Program-made: the position numbers and the translations under genes
Assembly (NCBI GenBank): GCA_009911305.1
Contig: QXXC01000007.1
Span: 62,001-126,000 of the forward strand
Reading direction: 5' to 3'
Source of the DNA: Clostridiaceae bacterium
GTDB lineage: Bacteria; Bacillota; Clostridia; Lachnospirales; Lachnospiraceae
Length of the DNA stretch: 64,000 nucleotides
Shown here: piece after piece, positions 43,507 through 52,952 of the stretch
How the letters are laid out: every line of letters starts with the position of its first letter
How positions within the stretch are numbered: position 1 is the stretch's first letter
The notes under the pieces: model-generated
Told to the model about the DNA's origin: nothing
Seen by the model: only the letters and a program-made list of their open reading frames with translations
Databases searched by the model: none

Positions 43507-44487
43507 ATGAACGGGCTGGAGCTTGCAAGGCGTTATTACCTGGAGGTCGGGCGGCCGATGCTGGAGGCAGAATACGCGGAGTACCTGCCGCGGATTGCGG
43601 CGGGGCTGGCCGGGGAAGGTTCCGAGTGCTTGGGGTATGACGACGCGATTTCAAGGGATCATGATTTTGGGCCGGGGTTCTGCCTTTGGCTGAATGCCGA
43701 GGATTTTTCGGCAATTGGAGAGCGCCTCCAGGCGTCCTATGAGGCTCTCCCCGGCGAATTCGGCGGCTTCCCGGCCAGAAATACGAGCGCCAGGGGAGGC
43801 GGGCGCGTGGGCGTGATGGAGATTTCCGCGTTTTACGGTTATTTTATCGGGGCAGAGCAGCCGCCGGCCTCGCTGCTTCGCTGGCTGCGCCTACCGGAGG
43901 AAAAGCTGGCGGCCGCGGTGAGCGGCGAGGTTTTTTCGGATCCGTCCGGCGAATTTTCTGCTGTCCGCGAGGCGCTTTTGCAGTATTATCCGGAGGACGT
44001 GCGGGTGAAGAAGATCGCGGCCCGGGCGGCGGTGATGGCCCAGTCGGGTCAGTATAACTATGCGCGGTGCATGCGGCGCGGGGATGATGCGGCGGCCTGT
44101 ATGGCGCTCAGCGAATTTTTAAAGAGCGCGATGTCCATGCTCTATCTGTTAAACCGCCGGTATGCGCCGTATTATAAATGGATGTACCGGGGACTTTCGG
44201 AGCTGGAGCACATGAAGGAGGCGCGGCCGCTGCTCGGTGAGCTTTCCCGTCTGGGCGGCCAGGGGGAGGCGTGGCGAAAGCCGTATCCGGCGGGCTTTAA
44301 CCCCTATGTGAATACCAGGGACCGCAAGGTGGAGCTGGTCGAGGAGATCTGCGCTCTGACAGCAGAGGAGCTTCGCAGACAGGGACTGACGGACAGCAGG
44401 GATGATTTCCTGGAGGCGCATACATGGGAGATTATGAAGCGGATCCGGGATCCGCAGCTTCGCAGCCTCCATGTGCTGGAAGGGTAG
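43507..44487 (+). CDS. DUF4037 protein with nucleotidyltransferase-like motif
   Basis: 326 residues. Near residues 39-55 it has GYDDAISRDHDFGPGF, whose D-x-D spacing recalls minimal nucleotidyltransferases. NYARCMRRGDDAAACMAL and KWMYRGLSEL also fit the DUF4037 family. The start lies 3 bases after the TPR stop. The biochemical role is unknown; nucleotide transfer to a small molecule or protein is a guess from the motif. Confidence 0.75.
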   Translation: MNGLELARRYYLEVGRPMLEAEYAEYLPRIAAGLAGEGSECLGYDDAISRDHDFGPGFCLWLNAEDFSAIGERLQASYEALPGEFGGFPARNTSARGGGRVGVMEISAFYGYFIGAEQPPASLLRWLRLPEEKLAAAVSGEVFSDPSGEFSAVREALLQYYPEDVRVKKIAARAAVMAQSGQYNYARCMRRGDDAAACMALSEFLKSAMSMLYLLNRRYAPYYKWMYRGLSELEHMKEARPLLGELSRLGGQGEAWRKPYPAGFNPYVNTRDRKVELVEEICALTAEELRRQGLTDSRDDFLEAHTWEIMKRIRDPQLRSLHVLEG

Positions 44488-44497
44488 GGAGAGATAT

Positions 44498-45124
44498 ATG
44501 ACATTGGAAGAAAAGAAAGAGGCGCTGATTGAGACAGAGTGGAAGGCGTTCCAGGCGGTGCATAACGAGGGGGGACGGGCTTCCTGCCAGGATGATCCGG
44601 AGACCTTTTTTTTAATGCGCCGCAGTCAGTTCCATGCATGGCCGGAGGATCTGGCCGACAGCTATGCCAGGGATCTCCGCGCGGCGGAGGCTGAGGGGAG
44701 GAATCTTCTGGCCGAGAAGTATGCCTGGATGATGGAATCCACGGCTCCGGAGCAGTTTGAGCGGATATCCGGCCTTCTGCCGGAGCTGTCTGAGGAGAAG
44801 GAGCGGCTGATCGGCCTGATTGCAGGGATCCAGGTTCCCTGGATGGAGGAGTACGCGTCCGCGTATCCGGCCCTGGCGTCCGGGAACCGCCCGATCCACG
44901 CTGCCAGGGACACGGAGTTTTCCACCTCCTTTGAGACGTATCTGAAGGGGGAGCTTCACACCTACTCGGAAGGGACGCTTCTGCTGTATCTGGATTTTGT
45001 CAGGGGCCTTGAGAGGGAGGGGAAGAATCTGTCCCTTCTGGTGATGGAGGCGACCGTGAGGGCTTACGGGTATAAAAGCCTTGAGGAGGCGGAGGAACGT
45101 GTCAGATGTCAGCAGAGCGTGTAA
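44498..45124 (+). CDS. DUF4125 family protein
   Basis: 208 residues from the ATG at 44498, preceded by AGGGAGAG. The sequence has TEWKAFQAVHNEGGRASCQDD near the N-terminus and SFETYLKGELHTYSEGTL near 150, which I associate with DUF4125. No catalytic role is known to me. Its tail overlaps the ABC ATPase gene by 19 bases, so translation of the two is probably coupled. Confidence 0.75.
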   Translation: MTLEEKKEALIETEWKAFQAVHNEGGRASCQDDPETFFLMRRSQFHAWPEDLADSYARDLRAAEAEGRNLLAEKYAWMMESTAPEQFERISGLLPELSEEKERLIGLIAGIQVPWMEEYASAYPALASGNRPIHAARDTEFSTSFETYLKGELHTYSEGTLLLYLDFVRGLEREGKNLSLLVMEATVRAYGYKSLEEAEERVRCQQSV

Positions 45125-46488
45125 TTGAGATTAAGGATGTCACAAAGATTTATAAGCTTTACGATAAGCCCATTGATCGCCTGAAGGAATCCATGAGCCT
45201 GCGGCACAGAAGCTATCATAAGGATTTCTATGCACTGCGCGGGCTTTCCTTTTTTGTGGAAAAGGGACAGACCGTGGGGATTATCGGGACGAACGGATCC
45301 GGCAAGTCCACGATTTTAAAGATCATAACCGGTGTTCTGACGCCAACGGCCGGCGAAGTGAGCGTTAAGGGAAAGATTTCTGCCCTGCTGGAGTTAGGCG
45401 CGGGCTTTAATATGGATTACACGGGGATTGAAAATATTTACATGAACGGGACCATGATGGGTTATTCCAAAAAGGAAATGGATGATAAGCTTGCGGATAT
45501 CCTGGATTTTGCCGAGATCGGGGACTTTGTGCATCAGCCGGTCAAGACGTATTCGAGCGGTATGTTTGTGCGCCTGGCATTTGCCCTGGCCATTAATGTG
45601 GAGCCGGAAATCCTGATCGTGGATGAGGCCCTGTCCGTGGGCGACGTCTTCTTCCAGTCCAAGTGCTACCGCCGGATGGAGGAGATACGGAAAAACGGAA
45701 CGACGATCGTGATGGTCACGCACGACATGGGAAGTATTATAAAATACTGTGATAAGGTAATCCTGTTAAATAAGGGGGAATATATCGCCGAGGGCCCTGC
45801 CGGCCGGATGGTGGATCTCTATAAAAAGATCCTGGCCGGACAGATGGAGTCGCTCCGGGAGGAGCTTGCGGCCCGTAAGCCGGGCGCCAAGGAGGCTGAG
45901 CAAAAGAAGCAGGCGGACGGCGCTTTGGGAGACGGCTCCGGAGAAAGGCGCGCGGGCCCGGAGCCGGATGCGGCGGGGAAGACGCCGCCCGGACGCGGGC
46001 TGATGCGGGAAAAGCTGACGATTAACGCAAACCGGGAGGAGTACGGGGACGGCCGCGCGGAGATCTTTGACCTGGGGCTTGTGGATGCCAGGGGAAGTCT
46101 GACGAATCTCCTGCTGAAGGGAGAAATGTTTACGATCCGGGAGCGGATCCGCTTTCATGCAGACATAGAGGCCCCGATTTTTACCTATACGATCAAGGAT
46201 CGAAAAGGAACGGAGCTGACAGGGACGAATACGCTGTTTGAGGGCGCGCCGGTGAAGCCGGTGAAGGCGGGCGATGTCTATGACGTGGCCTTTAAGCAGA
46301 AAATGACACTGCAGGGCGGTGAATACCTGCTCTCCATGAGCTGTACGGGCTTTGAGGGCGGGGAGCATGTGGTGTATCACCGCCTGTATGATGTGGCGAA
46401 TATCACGGTTATTTCCAACAAGAATACAGTGGGTATCTACGATATGGAGCCGGAGGTGGAGACGGCGCTCAACGGCGGCGGATGGTGA
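45106..46488 (+). CDS. Wzt/TagH-like ABC transporter ATPase with C-terminal glycan-binding-type domain
   Basis: 460 residues. The ATPase has Walker A GTNGSGKST near 62-70, the signature YSSGMFVRLAFALA near 149-162 and Walker B ILIVDEAL near 169-176. LLELGAGFNMDYTGIENIYMNG is the usual polysaccharide-exporter Q-loop region. After a charged linker (about 245-305), a domain of about 150 residues resembles Wzt-C, which in O8/O9a reads the capped chain end. The permease partner (Wzm/TagG) is not in this window. It is coupled to the methyltransferase gene after it. Confidence 0.88.
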   Translation: MSAERVIEIKDVTKIYKLYDKPIDRLKESMSLRHRSYHKDFYALRGLSFFVEKGQTVGIIGTNGSGKSTILKIITGVLTPTAGEVSVKGKISALLELGAGFNMDYTGIENIYMNGTMMGYSKKEMDDKLADILDFAEIGDFVHQPVKTYSSGMFVRLAFALAINVEPEILIVDEALSVGDVFFQSKCYRRMEEIRKNGTTIVMVTHDMGSIIKYCDKVILLNKGEYIAEGPAGRMVDLYKKILAGQMESLREELAARKPGAKEAEQKKQADGALGDGSGERRAGPEPDAAGKTPPGRGLMREKLTINANREEYGDGRAEIFDLGLVDARGSLTNLLLKGEMFTIRERIRFHADIEAPIFTYTIKDRKGTELTGTNTLFEGAPVKPVKAGDVYDVAFKQKMTLQGGEYLLSMSCTGFEGGEHVVYHRLYDVANITVISNKNTVGIYDMEPEVETALNGGGW

Positions 46489-46493
46489 GGAAA

Positions 46494-47267
46494 ATGGATG
46501 ACATAAGGAGAGAAGTACGGGCGCTGCTTGAGAAATATGGGACAGATACGAAGCGGGCGCTCCGGGAGAATAAAAAGCTTTCATATCTCTATGCCCTGGC
46601 GCCTCTGCGGGAAAACCTTCTGGAATGGTATGATTTCAGAGGGGACAGCCGCCTTCTGCAGGTCGGGGCTGATTTCGGGGCGCTGACAGGGCTTTTTTTG
46701 CGGCGCTGCGCCTCTGTGGACGTTCTGGACGGGGAAGAGGAGAGCTTAGAGGTTGTAAAAGCCAGGTATCCGGGGGAGAAGAGGCTGGCGTGCATAGCGG
46801 ACAGCCTGCTTTCGGACAGAGCGGACGGGGCCTGGCGGGAGAGGCGCTATGACTATGTGGCGCTGATCGGATCGCTTAAGAGGGAGGAACCGATCGCGGC
46901 CCAGCTTAAGGCGGCCGCGCGCCTGCTGGTCCCGGGGGGCGTGCTGCTTGTGGCTGTGCGCAACCGTTTCGGGCTCAAATACCTGGCCGGGGCCGCGGCG
47001 GACGATGCGGATATGACGAGACGCGAGCTTGAGGCGCTGCTTCCGGGAGGCGTTTTTTACTATCCCATGCCGGATTACCGGCTGCCGGGAGAGATCTATT
47101 CCGATGCGTATCTCCCGAAAAAGGGGGATCTGACAGGCGCGCAGGCGCTTTATGATTATCCCAGGTATCTTTTGATGGATGTGGGGGCCGCGTATGACGC
47201 GGTATGCGGGGACGGGCAGTTCGGCCAATTTGCCAATTCGTTTCTCGTCACATGGAAAAAGGAGTAA
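46494..47267 (+). CDS. Class I SAM-dependent methyltransferase
   Basis: 257 residues from the ATG at 46494, 5 bases after GTGAGG; an ATG at 46482 is also possible. Motif I is degenerate but readable (RLLQVGADFGALTGLFLRR near 50-68), with an acidic residue in SVDVLDGEEE for ribose binding. LVPGGVLLVAVRNRFGLKY near 148-166 is typical of sugar or lipid methyltransferases. It may methylate the glycan made or capped by the next gene product. Confidence 0.78.
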   Translation: MDDIRREVRALLEKYGTDTKRALRENKKLSYLYALAPLRENLLEWYDFRGDSRLLQVGADFGALTGLFLRRCASVDVLDGEEESLEVVKARYPGEKRLACIADSLLSDRADGAWRERRYDYVALIGSLKREEPIAAQLKAAARLLVPGGVLLVAVRNRFGLKYLAGAAADDADMTRRELEALLPGGVFYYPMPDYRLPGEIYSDAYLPKKGDLTGAQALYDYPRYLLMDVGAAYDAVCGDGQFGQFANSFLVTWKKE

Positions 47268-47274
47268 AAGCGGC

Positions 47275-50200
47275 ATGGCAGAGGTGTGTTATGTAAAATA
47301 CAACCGGACCCGTCAGGAACGGTTTCAGATAAAGACAGAGATCCGGAGCCGGGGCGGCGCGCGCGTGGTGGAAAAGGCGGCGCTCTGCCCGGAAGGGACA
47401 GCTCATATCCGTTCGTTTCAGGCAAAATATGATGCACTGGCATGGCAGAGCCGGCGCATCAGGCCAGTAAAGCCGGAGATCGCAGAGGACGGGAGCCGGG
47501 CATGTTTTCCGTGGCTGGAGGGGAAAACCCTGGCAGAGCTGTTGGGGGACGCCCTCAGCGGAGACGGGCAGGAGCTGGCCCGCGCGCTTTGCGGGGCGCC
47601 CGGGGAAGGGACGGCTGTCCGCGCCTTCTCCTCCCCTCTTAAGGCGGTCCGGGCGGCGCTGGAGGCGGTCTGTGACGCGCGTCCGGAGGCAGAGGGGACA
47701 TTTCACCTTACGCCGGACTTTATGGAGGTATTTAATACGCTCGGCGAACTCTCGGATCTGACGGAGGAGGAGCTTTCAGGCCCGGCATTTGCGGCCTCGA
47801 ATATTGACGGCCTGTTTGAAAATATGCTGGTGACACGGGACGGGATCTGCGCGATTGATTATGAATGGGTGTTCCTGTTTCCGGTGCCGGCCGGGTTTAT
47901 CCGCTACCGGACGCTGTATTATTTCTACCGCCAGTTCAGCAGCCTGATGGAATACGCCTCGTTTCCGGATTTCCTGAACGCGTATGGGAAAGAGGAGACG
48001 AATGAGAAGCGGATCTCTGTCTATGAGCGGATGGAGAGGGGCTTTCAGGAGTATGTCCACGGCGAGAATCAGAGGACATATCAGGAGGATTTTGCGGTCC
48101 GCACGAAAACGGTCCGGGAGCTTGCGGGCATTGACGGCGAGCTGGAGCGCGCAAAGCAGCGTCTGGAGGAGCTGAGGGCCATGATATCCGACAAGGATGC
48201 AGAGCTCAAGCGCGAGCGGGAGGTGAAGCGTCTCACGGATAATCATGTGGCGAATTTAGAGATCATGATCGGTGATCTGCGCCATGAGATTGAGGAAATG
48301 GGAAAGACGCTTTCCTATTTAAACCGCCATGAGGCGCTTGTGTTTAAGCTTAAGAGAAAGCTGGGCCAGGCGTTTAATAAGCGTTACCCTAAGGGGACGA
48401 GAAAGCGCAAGATCCTTGGCTACGGCAGGAGAACCATTCTGCACCCGGTTCAGTCGCTGCGCATGTATACAACCGAAGAGGGGAAAAACCGCATCAAAGG
48501 CGATTTTGAGATCGGGGAGGAATACCTCGCAGGCGGCAGGCTGGTCTTCCCCCGGGCAGAGAATCCCACGGTTTCGATCATCATCCCGGTTTATAACCAG
48601 ATCCGTTATACGTACCTGTGTTTGCAGTCCATCCTTTTGCATACGCCGGACGTGAGCTATGAAGTGATTATTGCAGATGATGTGTCCACAGACGCGACCG
48701 CGCATCTGGGCGAATTTGCCGAAAACCTGGTGATACGGCGCAATGAGACGAACCAGGGCTTTCTTAGAAACTGCAACCAGGCGGCCCGGGCGGCGAGGGG
48801 CCGGTACCTGATGTTTTTAAATAATGACACGCAGGTGACGGACAACTGGCTGAGCTCCCTGGTATCGCTGATCGAATCGGATCCGTCTATCGGCATGGTC
48901 GGCTCAAAGCTCATCTATCCGGACGGCCGGCTGCAGGAGGCAGGCGGGATCATCTGGAGCGACGGCTCCGGGTGGAATTACGGCCGGCTGGATAACCCGG
49001 ATAAGGCGGAATACAACTATGTAAAGGATGTGGACTACATCTCCGGCGCGGCGATCCTGATTGGCGCGGATCTGTGGAGGCAGATCGGAGGCTTTGACGA
49101 GCGCTTCGCCCCGGCTTACTGCGAGGACTCGGATCTGGCTTTTGAGGTCAGGAAGGCCGGGCGCCGCGTGGTATACCAGCCGCTCTCGAGGGTGATCCAT
49201 TTTGAAGGCGTCTCCAACGGGACGGACGTGAACGGAAGCGGCTTAAAGCGCTATCAGGTGGAAAACAGCAGGAAGCTGAAGGAGAAGTGGAGCGGGGAGT
49301 TGAAACGGCAGTGCGTCAATACCGGAAATCCCAACCCCTTCAGGGCCAGGGAGCGCAGCATGGGCAAGCCGGTTATCCTGGTCGTGGATCACTATGTCCC
49401 CACGTTCGATAAGGACGCCGGCTCAAAGACCACGTTCCAGTATTTAAAGATGTTCCTGAAAATGGGATATGCGGTTAAATTCCTGGGGGACAATTTCCTT
49501 CACGAAGAGCCGTACACAACGGTTCTGCAGCAGATGGGCATTGAGGTGCTGTACGGCCAGGAGTATGTGGCCGGTATCTGGGACTGGCTGGACAGGAACG
49601 GGAAAGAGATCGCCATTGCGTACTTAAACCGGCCGCATATTGCCGCGAAATATGTGGATTATATTGCAGAGCACACGGATATGAAGATCATTTATTATGG
49701 CCATGACCTCCATTTCCTGAGAGAATTCAGGGAATATGAGCTGACCGGGGATCTGAAAAAGAGGAGGGATTCCGAATACTGGAAATCCGTTGAATTCTCC
49801 CTGATGCACAAGGCGGCGGTGTCGTATTATCCGTCCGAGGTGGAGATTCAGGCGATCCGCGCGGCGGATGAGACGGTTCCGGTGAAGGCCATCACCGCTT
49901 ATGTATTTGATGAATTCCTTGAGGACGTCAACCGTGATTTTGCGAAACGGGAGGGGCTTTTGTTTGTAGGGGGCTTTGCGCACCCGCCGAACGCGGATGC
50001 GGTGCTGTGGTTTGCCAGGGAGATATTTCCGAAGATCCGGGAGCGCCTTGATGTCACCTTTTATGTGGTCGGCTCCCGTGTGACAGAGGAGATCCGGGCG
50101 CTTGAGAGCCCGGGAAACGGGATCGCGGTGAAGGGCTTTGTGTCAGAGGAGGAGCTGTCCGCCCTGTATCAGAGCTGCCGGATCGTGGTCGTACCCCTGC

Positions 50201-50472
50201 GTTACGGCGCCGGGGTCAAGGGCAAGGTGGTGGAGGCTGTCTATAACGGCGCGCCGGTGGTGACGACCTCCGTCGGGAGCGAGGGCATACCGGACGTTGA
50301 GCAGGCGCTTGTGATTGAGGACACAGCAGAAGCTTTCGCAGATGCCGTGGTATCGCTCTACGGGGACAGAAAGCGTCTGGAGGCGCTTTCCGACGCCGCC
50401 CGGGACTATATCCGCAGGCATTTCAGCACGGAGGCCGCATGGTCTGTGATTCGGGATGATTTTGTTGTTTAA
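47275..50472 (+). CDS. Multidomain protein: kinase-like domain, coiled coil, GT2 and GT4-like glycosyltransferases
   Basis: 1065 residues from the ATG at 47275 (AAAAAGGAG upstream). Domain 1 (about 1-280) resembles an APH/choline-kinase fold: NIDGLFENML near 175-184 keeps D and N of the catalytic loop, and AIDYEW near 193-198 the metal-binding D. A coiled coil fills about 285-360. A GT2 domain (about 430-690) has VSIIIPVYNQ, FLNNDTQ and FDERFAPAYCEDSD. A GT-B domain (about 700-1065) has VPLRYGAGVKGKVVEA. It probably builds or caps a surface glycan together with the methyltransferase and ABC ATPase encoded upstream. Confidence 0.8.
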   Translation: MAEVCYVKYNRTRQERFQIKTEIRSRGGARVVEKAALCPEGTAHIRSFQAKYDALAWQSRRIRPVKPEIAEDGSRACFPWLEGKTLAELLGDALSGDGQELARALCGAPGEGTAVRAFSSPLKAVRAALEAVCDARPEAEGTFHLTPDFMEVFNTLGELSDLTEEELSGPAFAASNIDGLFENMLVTRDGICAIDYEWVFLFPVPAGFIRYRTLYYFYRQFSSLMEYASFPDFLNAYGKEETNEKRISVYERMERGFQEYVHGENQRTYQEDFAVRTKTVRELAGIDGELERAKQRLEELRAMISDKDAELKREREVKRLTDNHVANLEIMIGDLRHEIEEMGKTLSYLNRHEALVFKLKRKLGQAFNKRYPKGTRKRKILGYGRRTILHPVQSLRMYTTEEGKNRIKGDFEIGEEYLAGGRLVFPRAENPTVSIIIPVYNQIRYTYLCLQSILLHTPDVSYEVIIADDVSTDATAHLGEFAENLVIRRNETNQGFLRNCNQAARAARGRYLMFLNNDTQVTDNWLSSLVSLIESDPSIGMVGSKLIYPDGRLQEAGGIIWSDGSGWNYGRLDNPDKAEYNYVKDVDYISGAAILIGADLWRQIGGFDERFAPAYCEDSDLAFEVRKAGRRVVYQPLSRVIHFEGVSNGTDVNGSGLKRYQVENSRKLKEKWSGELKRQCVNTGNPNPFRARERSMGKPVILVVDHYVPTFDKDAGSKTTFQYLKMFLKMGYAVKFLGDNFLHEEPYTTVLQQMGIEVLYGQEYVAGIWDWLDRNGKEIAIAYLNRPHIAAKYVDYIAEHTDMKIIYYGHDLHFLREFREYELTGDLKKRRDSEYWKSVEFSLMHKAAVSYYPSEVEIQAIRAADETVPVKAITAYVFDEFLEDVNRDFAKREGLLFVGGFAHPPNADAVLWFAREIFPKIRERLDVTFYVVGSRVTEEIRALESPGNGIAVKGFVSEEELSALYQSCRIVVVPLRYGAGVKGKVVEAVYNGAPVVTTSVGSEGIPDVEQALVIEDTAEAFADAVVSLYGDRKRLEALSDAARDYIRRHFSTEAAWSVIRDDFVV

Positions 50473-51800
50473 AAGCGGCCTTCGGCCGGCCGGACTCTCC
50501 GGTAGCTGATGAGCTGGTAAAGGATCATGAAGCACCACCCGATCGCGGTTGCGATGGCCACTGCCTGCACGCCGAAGCGCCCCAGCAGCAGATATGTAAC
50601 CGCGACACGGATCGGGATCTGGATTACGGTTGCAAACAGTGTGATCATCAGCCGGCCGATTCCGCGGAAATATCCCTGGAAGGTGTTGGTTATGCCGGTC
50701 AGAAAATAGACAGAGGCCATGGGGATGATATAGCTTAAGCCGTGCTGTATCGCCTCTGTATCCTCTGGCTTTAAGAAAAGGCCGAGCAGAGGGCGGCTTC
50801 CGGCCAGGACGAGGATCCCCACAGAGAGCGTATAGATTTCTGCGACTGCCAGCATCTTTTTCAGCCCCTTTGGAATGCGGTCATACTGCTTACCTCCCAG
50901 GTTCTGGGCGGAAAAGGTTGTCAGAGAGGAGGCCAGGCTGTCCCCGGGCGCGAGGACGTAGCTGTCGATAATGGAAACGGCATTAAAAGCCGCTATGGCG
51001 TCCACGCCCAGGGAGTTGACGCCGGACTGCACCAGAAGGCGTCCCACGTAAAGCATGGTCTGCTGGATCGCAGACACAGAACTGAAATCGATCGTCTTCT
51101 TTAAAAAGGAAGGATTCAGCCGAAGCTCCCGCCGCTTAAGGCGCAGGATCGGCACTTTCGCGTAAATATAGATAAGGAGCGCCGCCGCTGATACGGCCTG
51201 GGAGATGATTGTGGCAACCGCCGCCCCGGAGACGCCCATTTTCAGGATGCCGACGAGGAGAATGTCAAGAAAAATATTGACCAGAGTCGTCAGAATGAGG
51301 ACGTAAAGGGCCGCTCTGGAGTCCCCGATGGCCCGCAGGGCAGCGGAGAGCACGTTATAAAAAAAGGTAAAGATAAGCCCGCCGGAAATGATTCTCAGAT
51401 ACATGGCTGCATCCGCATAGATGGCCTCCGGCGTCCGGGTGAGACGGATAAAGAGTCCGCTTCCCAGAAACGAGAAGGCTGACAGAAACACGGTCAGAAT
51501 CAGTCCGGCCAGGACCGAGGTGGAGAGCTCCTCCTTTAAGGCGGAGTAGTCCTTTGCGCCGAAATAGCCGGCCATCAGGATCGAGGCCCCCATCGAAAGG
51601 CCCACAATCAGGAAGATCAGAATATTCATAATCGGACCCGCTGTCCCCACTGCCGCCAGCGCATCTTTCCCGTAAAAATGTCCCACAACCACAGAGTCAA
51701 CCGTATGGTAAAGCTGCTGGAACAGATTTCCGAATACCAGCGGCACAGCATATACCAGAAGATGCTTTGTAATATTTCCCTGCGTCATATCTCTTGCCAT
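50469..51800 (-). CDS. MATE-family efflux transporter
   Basis: 443 residues and 12 membrane helices. The N-terminal half has PLVFGNLFQQLYHTVDSVVVGHFYG, and the repeat half has QNLGGKQYDRI. MATE proteins export cationic compounds by Na+ or H+ exchange. Its ribosome site is an unusual AAGGGGGGGAC (G7 on the coding strand), 9 bases before the ATG. It is divergent from an rpiR-type regulator and convergent with the 1065-residue gene, whose stop it overlaps by 4 bases. Confidence 0.9.
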   Translation of the reverse strand: MARDMTQGNITKHLLVYAVPLVFGNLFQQLYHTVDSVVVGHFYGKDALAAVGTAGPIMNILIFLIVGLSMGASILMAGYFGAKDYSALKEELSTSVLAGLILTVFLSAFSFLGSGLFIRLTRTPEAIYADAAMYLRIISGGLIFTFFYNVLSAALRAIGDSRAALYVLILTTLVNIFLDILLVGILKMGVSGAAVATIISQAVSAAALLIYIYAKVPILRLKRRELRLNPSFLKKTIDFSSVSAIQQTMLYVGRLLVQSGVNSLGVDAIAAFNAVSIIDSYVLAPGDSLASSLTTFSAQNLGGKQYDRIPKGLKKMLAVAEIYTLSVGILVLAGSRPLLGLFLKPEDTEAIQHGLSYIIPMASVYFLTGITNTFQGYFRGIGRLMITLFATVIQIPIRVAVTYLLLGRFGVQAVAIATAIGWCFMILYQLISYRRVRPAEGRF

Positions 51801-51809
51801 AATAAATGT

Positions 51810-51816
51810 CCCCCCC
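51810..51816 (-). promoter_or_regulatory. G7 Shine-Dalgarno of the MATE gene
   Basis: Seven G on the minus strand form the core of the ribosome site for the MATE gene, 9 bases before its ATG. Length change here would alter spacing and strength, not the frame. Confidence 0.6.
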
Positions 51817-51844
51817 TTGATTTTTCAAGTGAATATGGCTATAA

Positions 51845-51860
51845 TGATTTTGTAAAATCA
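51845..51860. promoter_or_regulatory. Operator-like palindrome 1
   Basis: TGATTTTGTAAAATCA, 7-bp arms. A second copy lies exactly 30 bp away (start to start), about three helical turns, between the divergent MATE and RpiR-type genes. Confidence 0.72.
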
Positions 51861-51874
51861 AAAAATAAATAAAA

Positions 51875-51890
51875 TGATTTTTCAAAATCA
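51875..51890. promoter_or_regulatory. Operator-like palindrome 2
   Basis: TGATTTTTCAAAATCA, with 7-bp arms identical to those of the first site. A partial third copy (CTTGATTTTTCAAG) lies nearer the MATE start. The likely ligand is the adjacent RpiR-type regulator. Confidence 0.72.
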
Positions 51891-51949
51891 ATTATAGAGG
51901 CTTTCAGAAGAATTGTCAAGACAGCAAACAGAGAGGAATACGGTACAGA

Positions 51950-52843
51950 ATGATGGAACAAAATAAGATGGACAAAACCGCGCATAACGGCGGGGAAAGC
52001 CAGATCAGAAAGCGGATTGCCGGGGCAAAGCTGACGGCAAAGGATCGCCTGACGCTGGAATATATCATGAAGAACCAGGAGACAGCCTGCTTTATGACCT
52101 CCGCGGAGCTGGCGCAGGAATTGCACATCAGCGCATCTTCCGTGGTACGTGTCTCGGCAAAGCTGGGTTTTGAGAGCTTTGCCATGTTCAGGCGCGCGCT
52201 GCAGGAAGAGCTGGCGCGGGAGATGCACAAGGAGAGAAAGCAGATTCCCTACGAACGGATCAAAGACTACGCGGATTTGTCAGAGGAAGAACTGATTACG
52301 GCGATAAAAGGAAATGTGCTGCACAATATTGAGCGGGATCAGAGCACGGCGGATGACAGCAGCTACCGGAAAGCGGCCGGCCTGCTTGCCGGGGCGGCGA
52401 AGGTGTTTATCGTGGGTTTCCGCGCCTGCGCCGGCTTTGCGCTGTCATTCGGCGTCATGCTGGGGTGCGTGCGCCCCGGCGTCTGCACAGTAGAGGGAAG
52501 CCGCCCGCTGATCGACGCGCTGGTGGATCTGACCGAAGAGGACGCGGTGGTTCTCATGTCGTGTGAGCGCTATTCCGCTGAGACGGTTTTTGCGGCAAAG
52601 ATGGCCAGGGAGGCCGGGAGCCATATCATAGCGCTCACGGACAAGTATACCTCGCCTGTCTGCGTGGGCGCGGAGGCAGTGATACTCAGCTCCACGGACG
52701 GTCTGTCATTTTATAATTCGTATGCGGCTATGGTGATGGCCATGGAGGTGCTCACCGGGCTGGTGAGCAGGAGGAATAAGGAGCAGAATGAGGCGCGGCT
52801 GATGAAGATGGAGGAATATCTGCGGGAGACGGGGCAGTATTGA
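51950..52843 (+). CDS. MurR/RpiR-family transcriptional regulator
   Basis: 297 residues. An N-terminal HTH (FMTSAELAQELHISASSVVRVSAKLGFES, read in two parts near 48-76) is followed by a SIS domain (AAKVFIVGFRACAGFALSFG near 145-164, and VVLMSCERYSAETVFAAKMA near 202). Such regulators bind phosphosugars through SIS. It is divergent from the MATE gene with twin palindromes between them, so it probably controls itself and the transporter. Confidence 0.86.
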   Translation: MMEQNKMDKTAHNGGESQIRKRIAGAKLTAKDRLTLEYIMKNQETACFMTSAELAQELHISASSVVRVSAKLGFESFAMFRRALQEELAREMHKERKQIPYERIKDYADLSEEELITAIKGNVLHNIERDQSTADDSSYRKAAGLLAGAAKVFIVGFRACAGFALSFGVMLGCVRPGVCTVEGSRPLIDALVDLTEEDAVVLMSCERYSAETVFAAKMAREAGSHIIALTDKYTSPVCVGAEAVILSSTDGLSFYNSYAAMVMAMEVLTGLVSRRNKEQNEARLMKMEEYLRETGQY

Positions 52844-52849
52844 TGGGGC

Positions 52850-52878
52850 TTGCAATCCTGTCCCATTCGTGATATGAT
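52850..52878 (+). promoter_or_regulatory. Sigma-A promoter for eda
   Basis: TTGCAA, 17-base spacer, TATGAT, 74 bases before the KDPG aldolase ATG. Confidence 0.7.
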
Positions 52879-52952
52879 GGACGCAGGGACAAGTAACATG
52901 TCAGTTGGAAGATACCGTCATTTCCTAAACAAAAACAGGAAGGAGAAAAATC

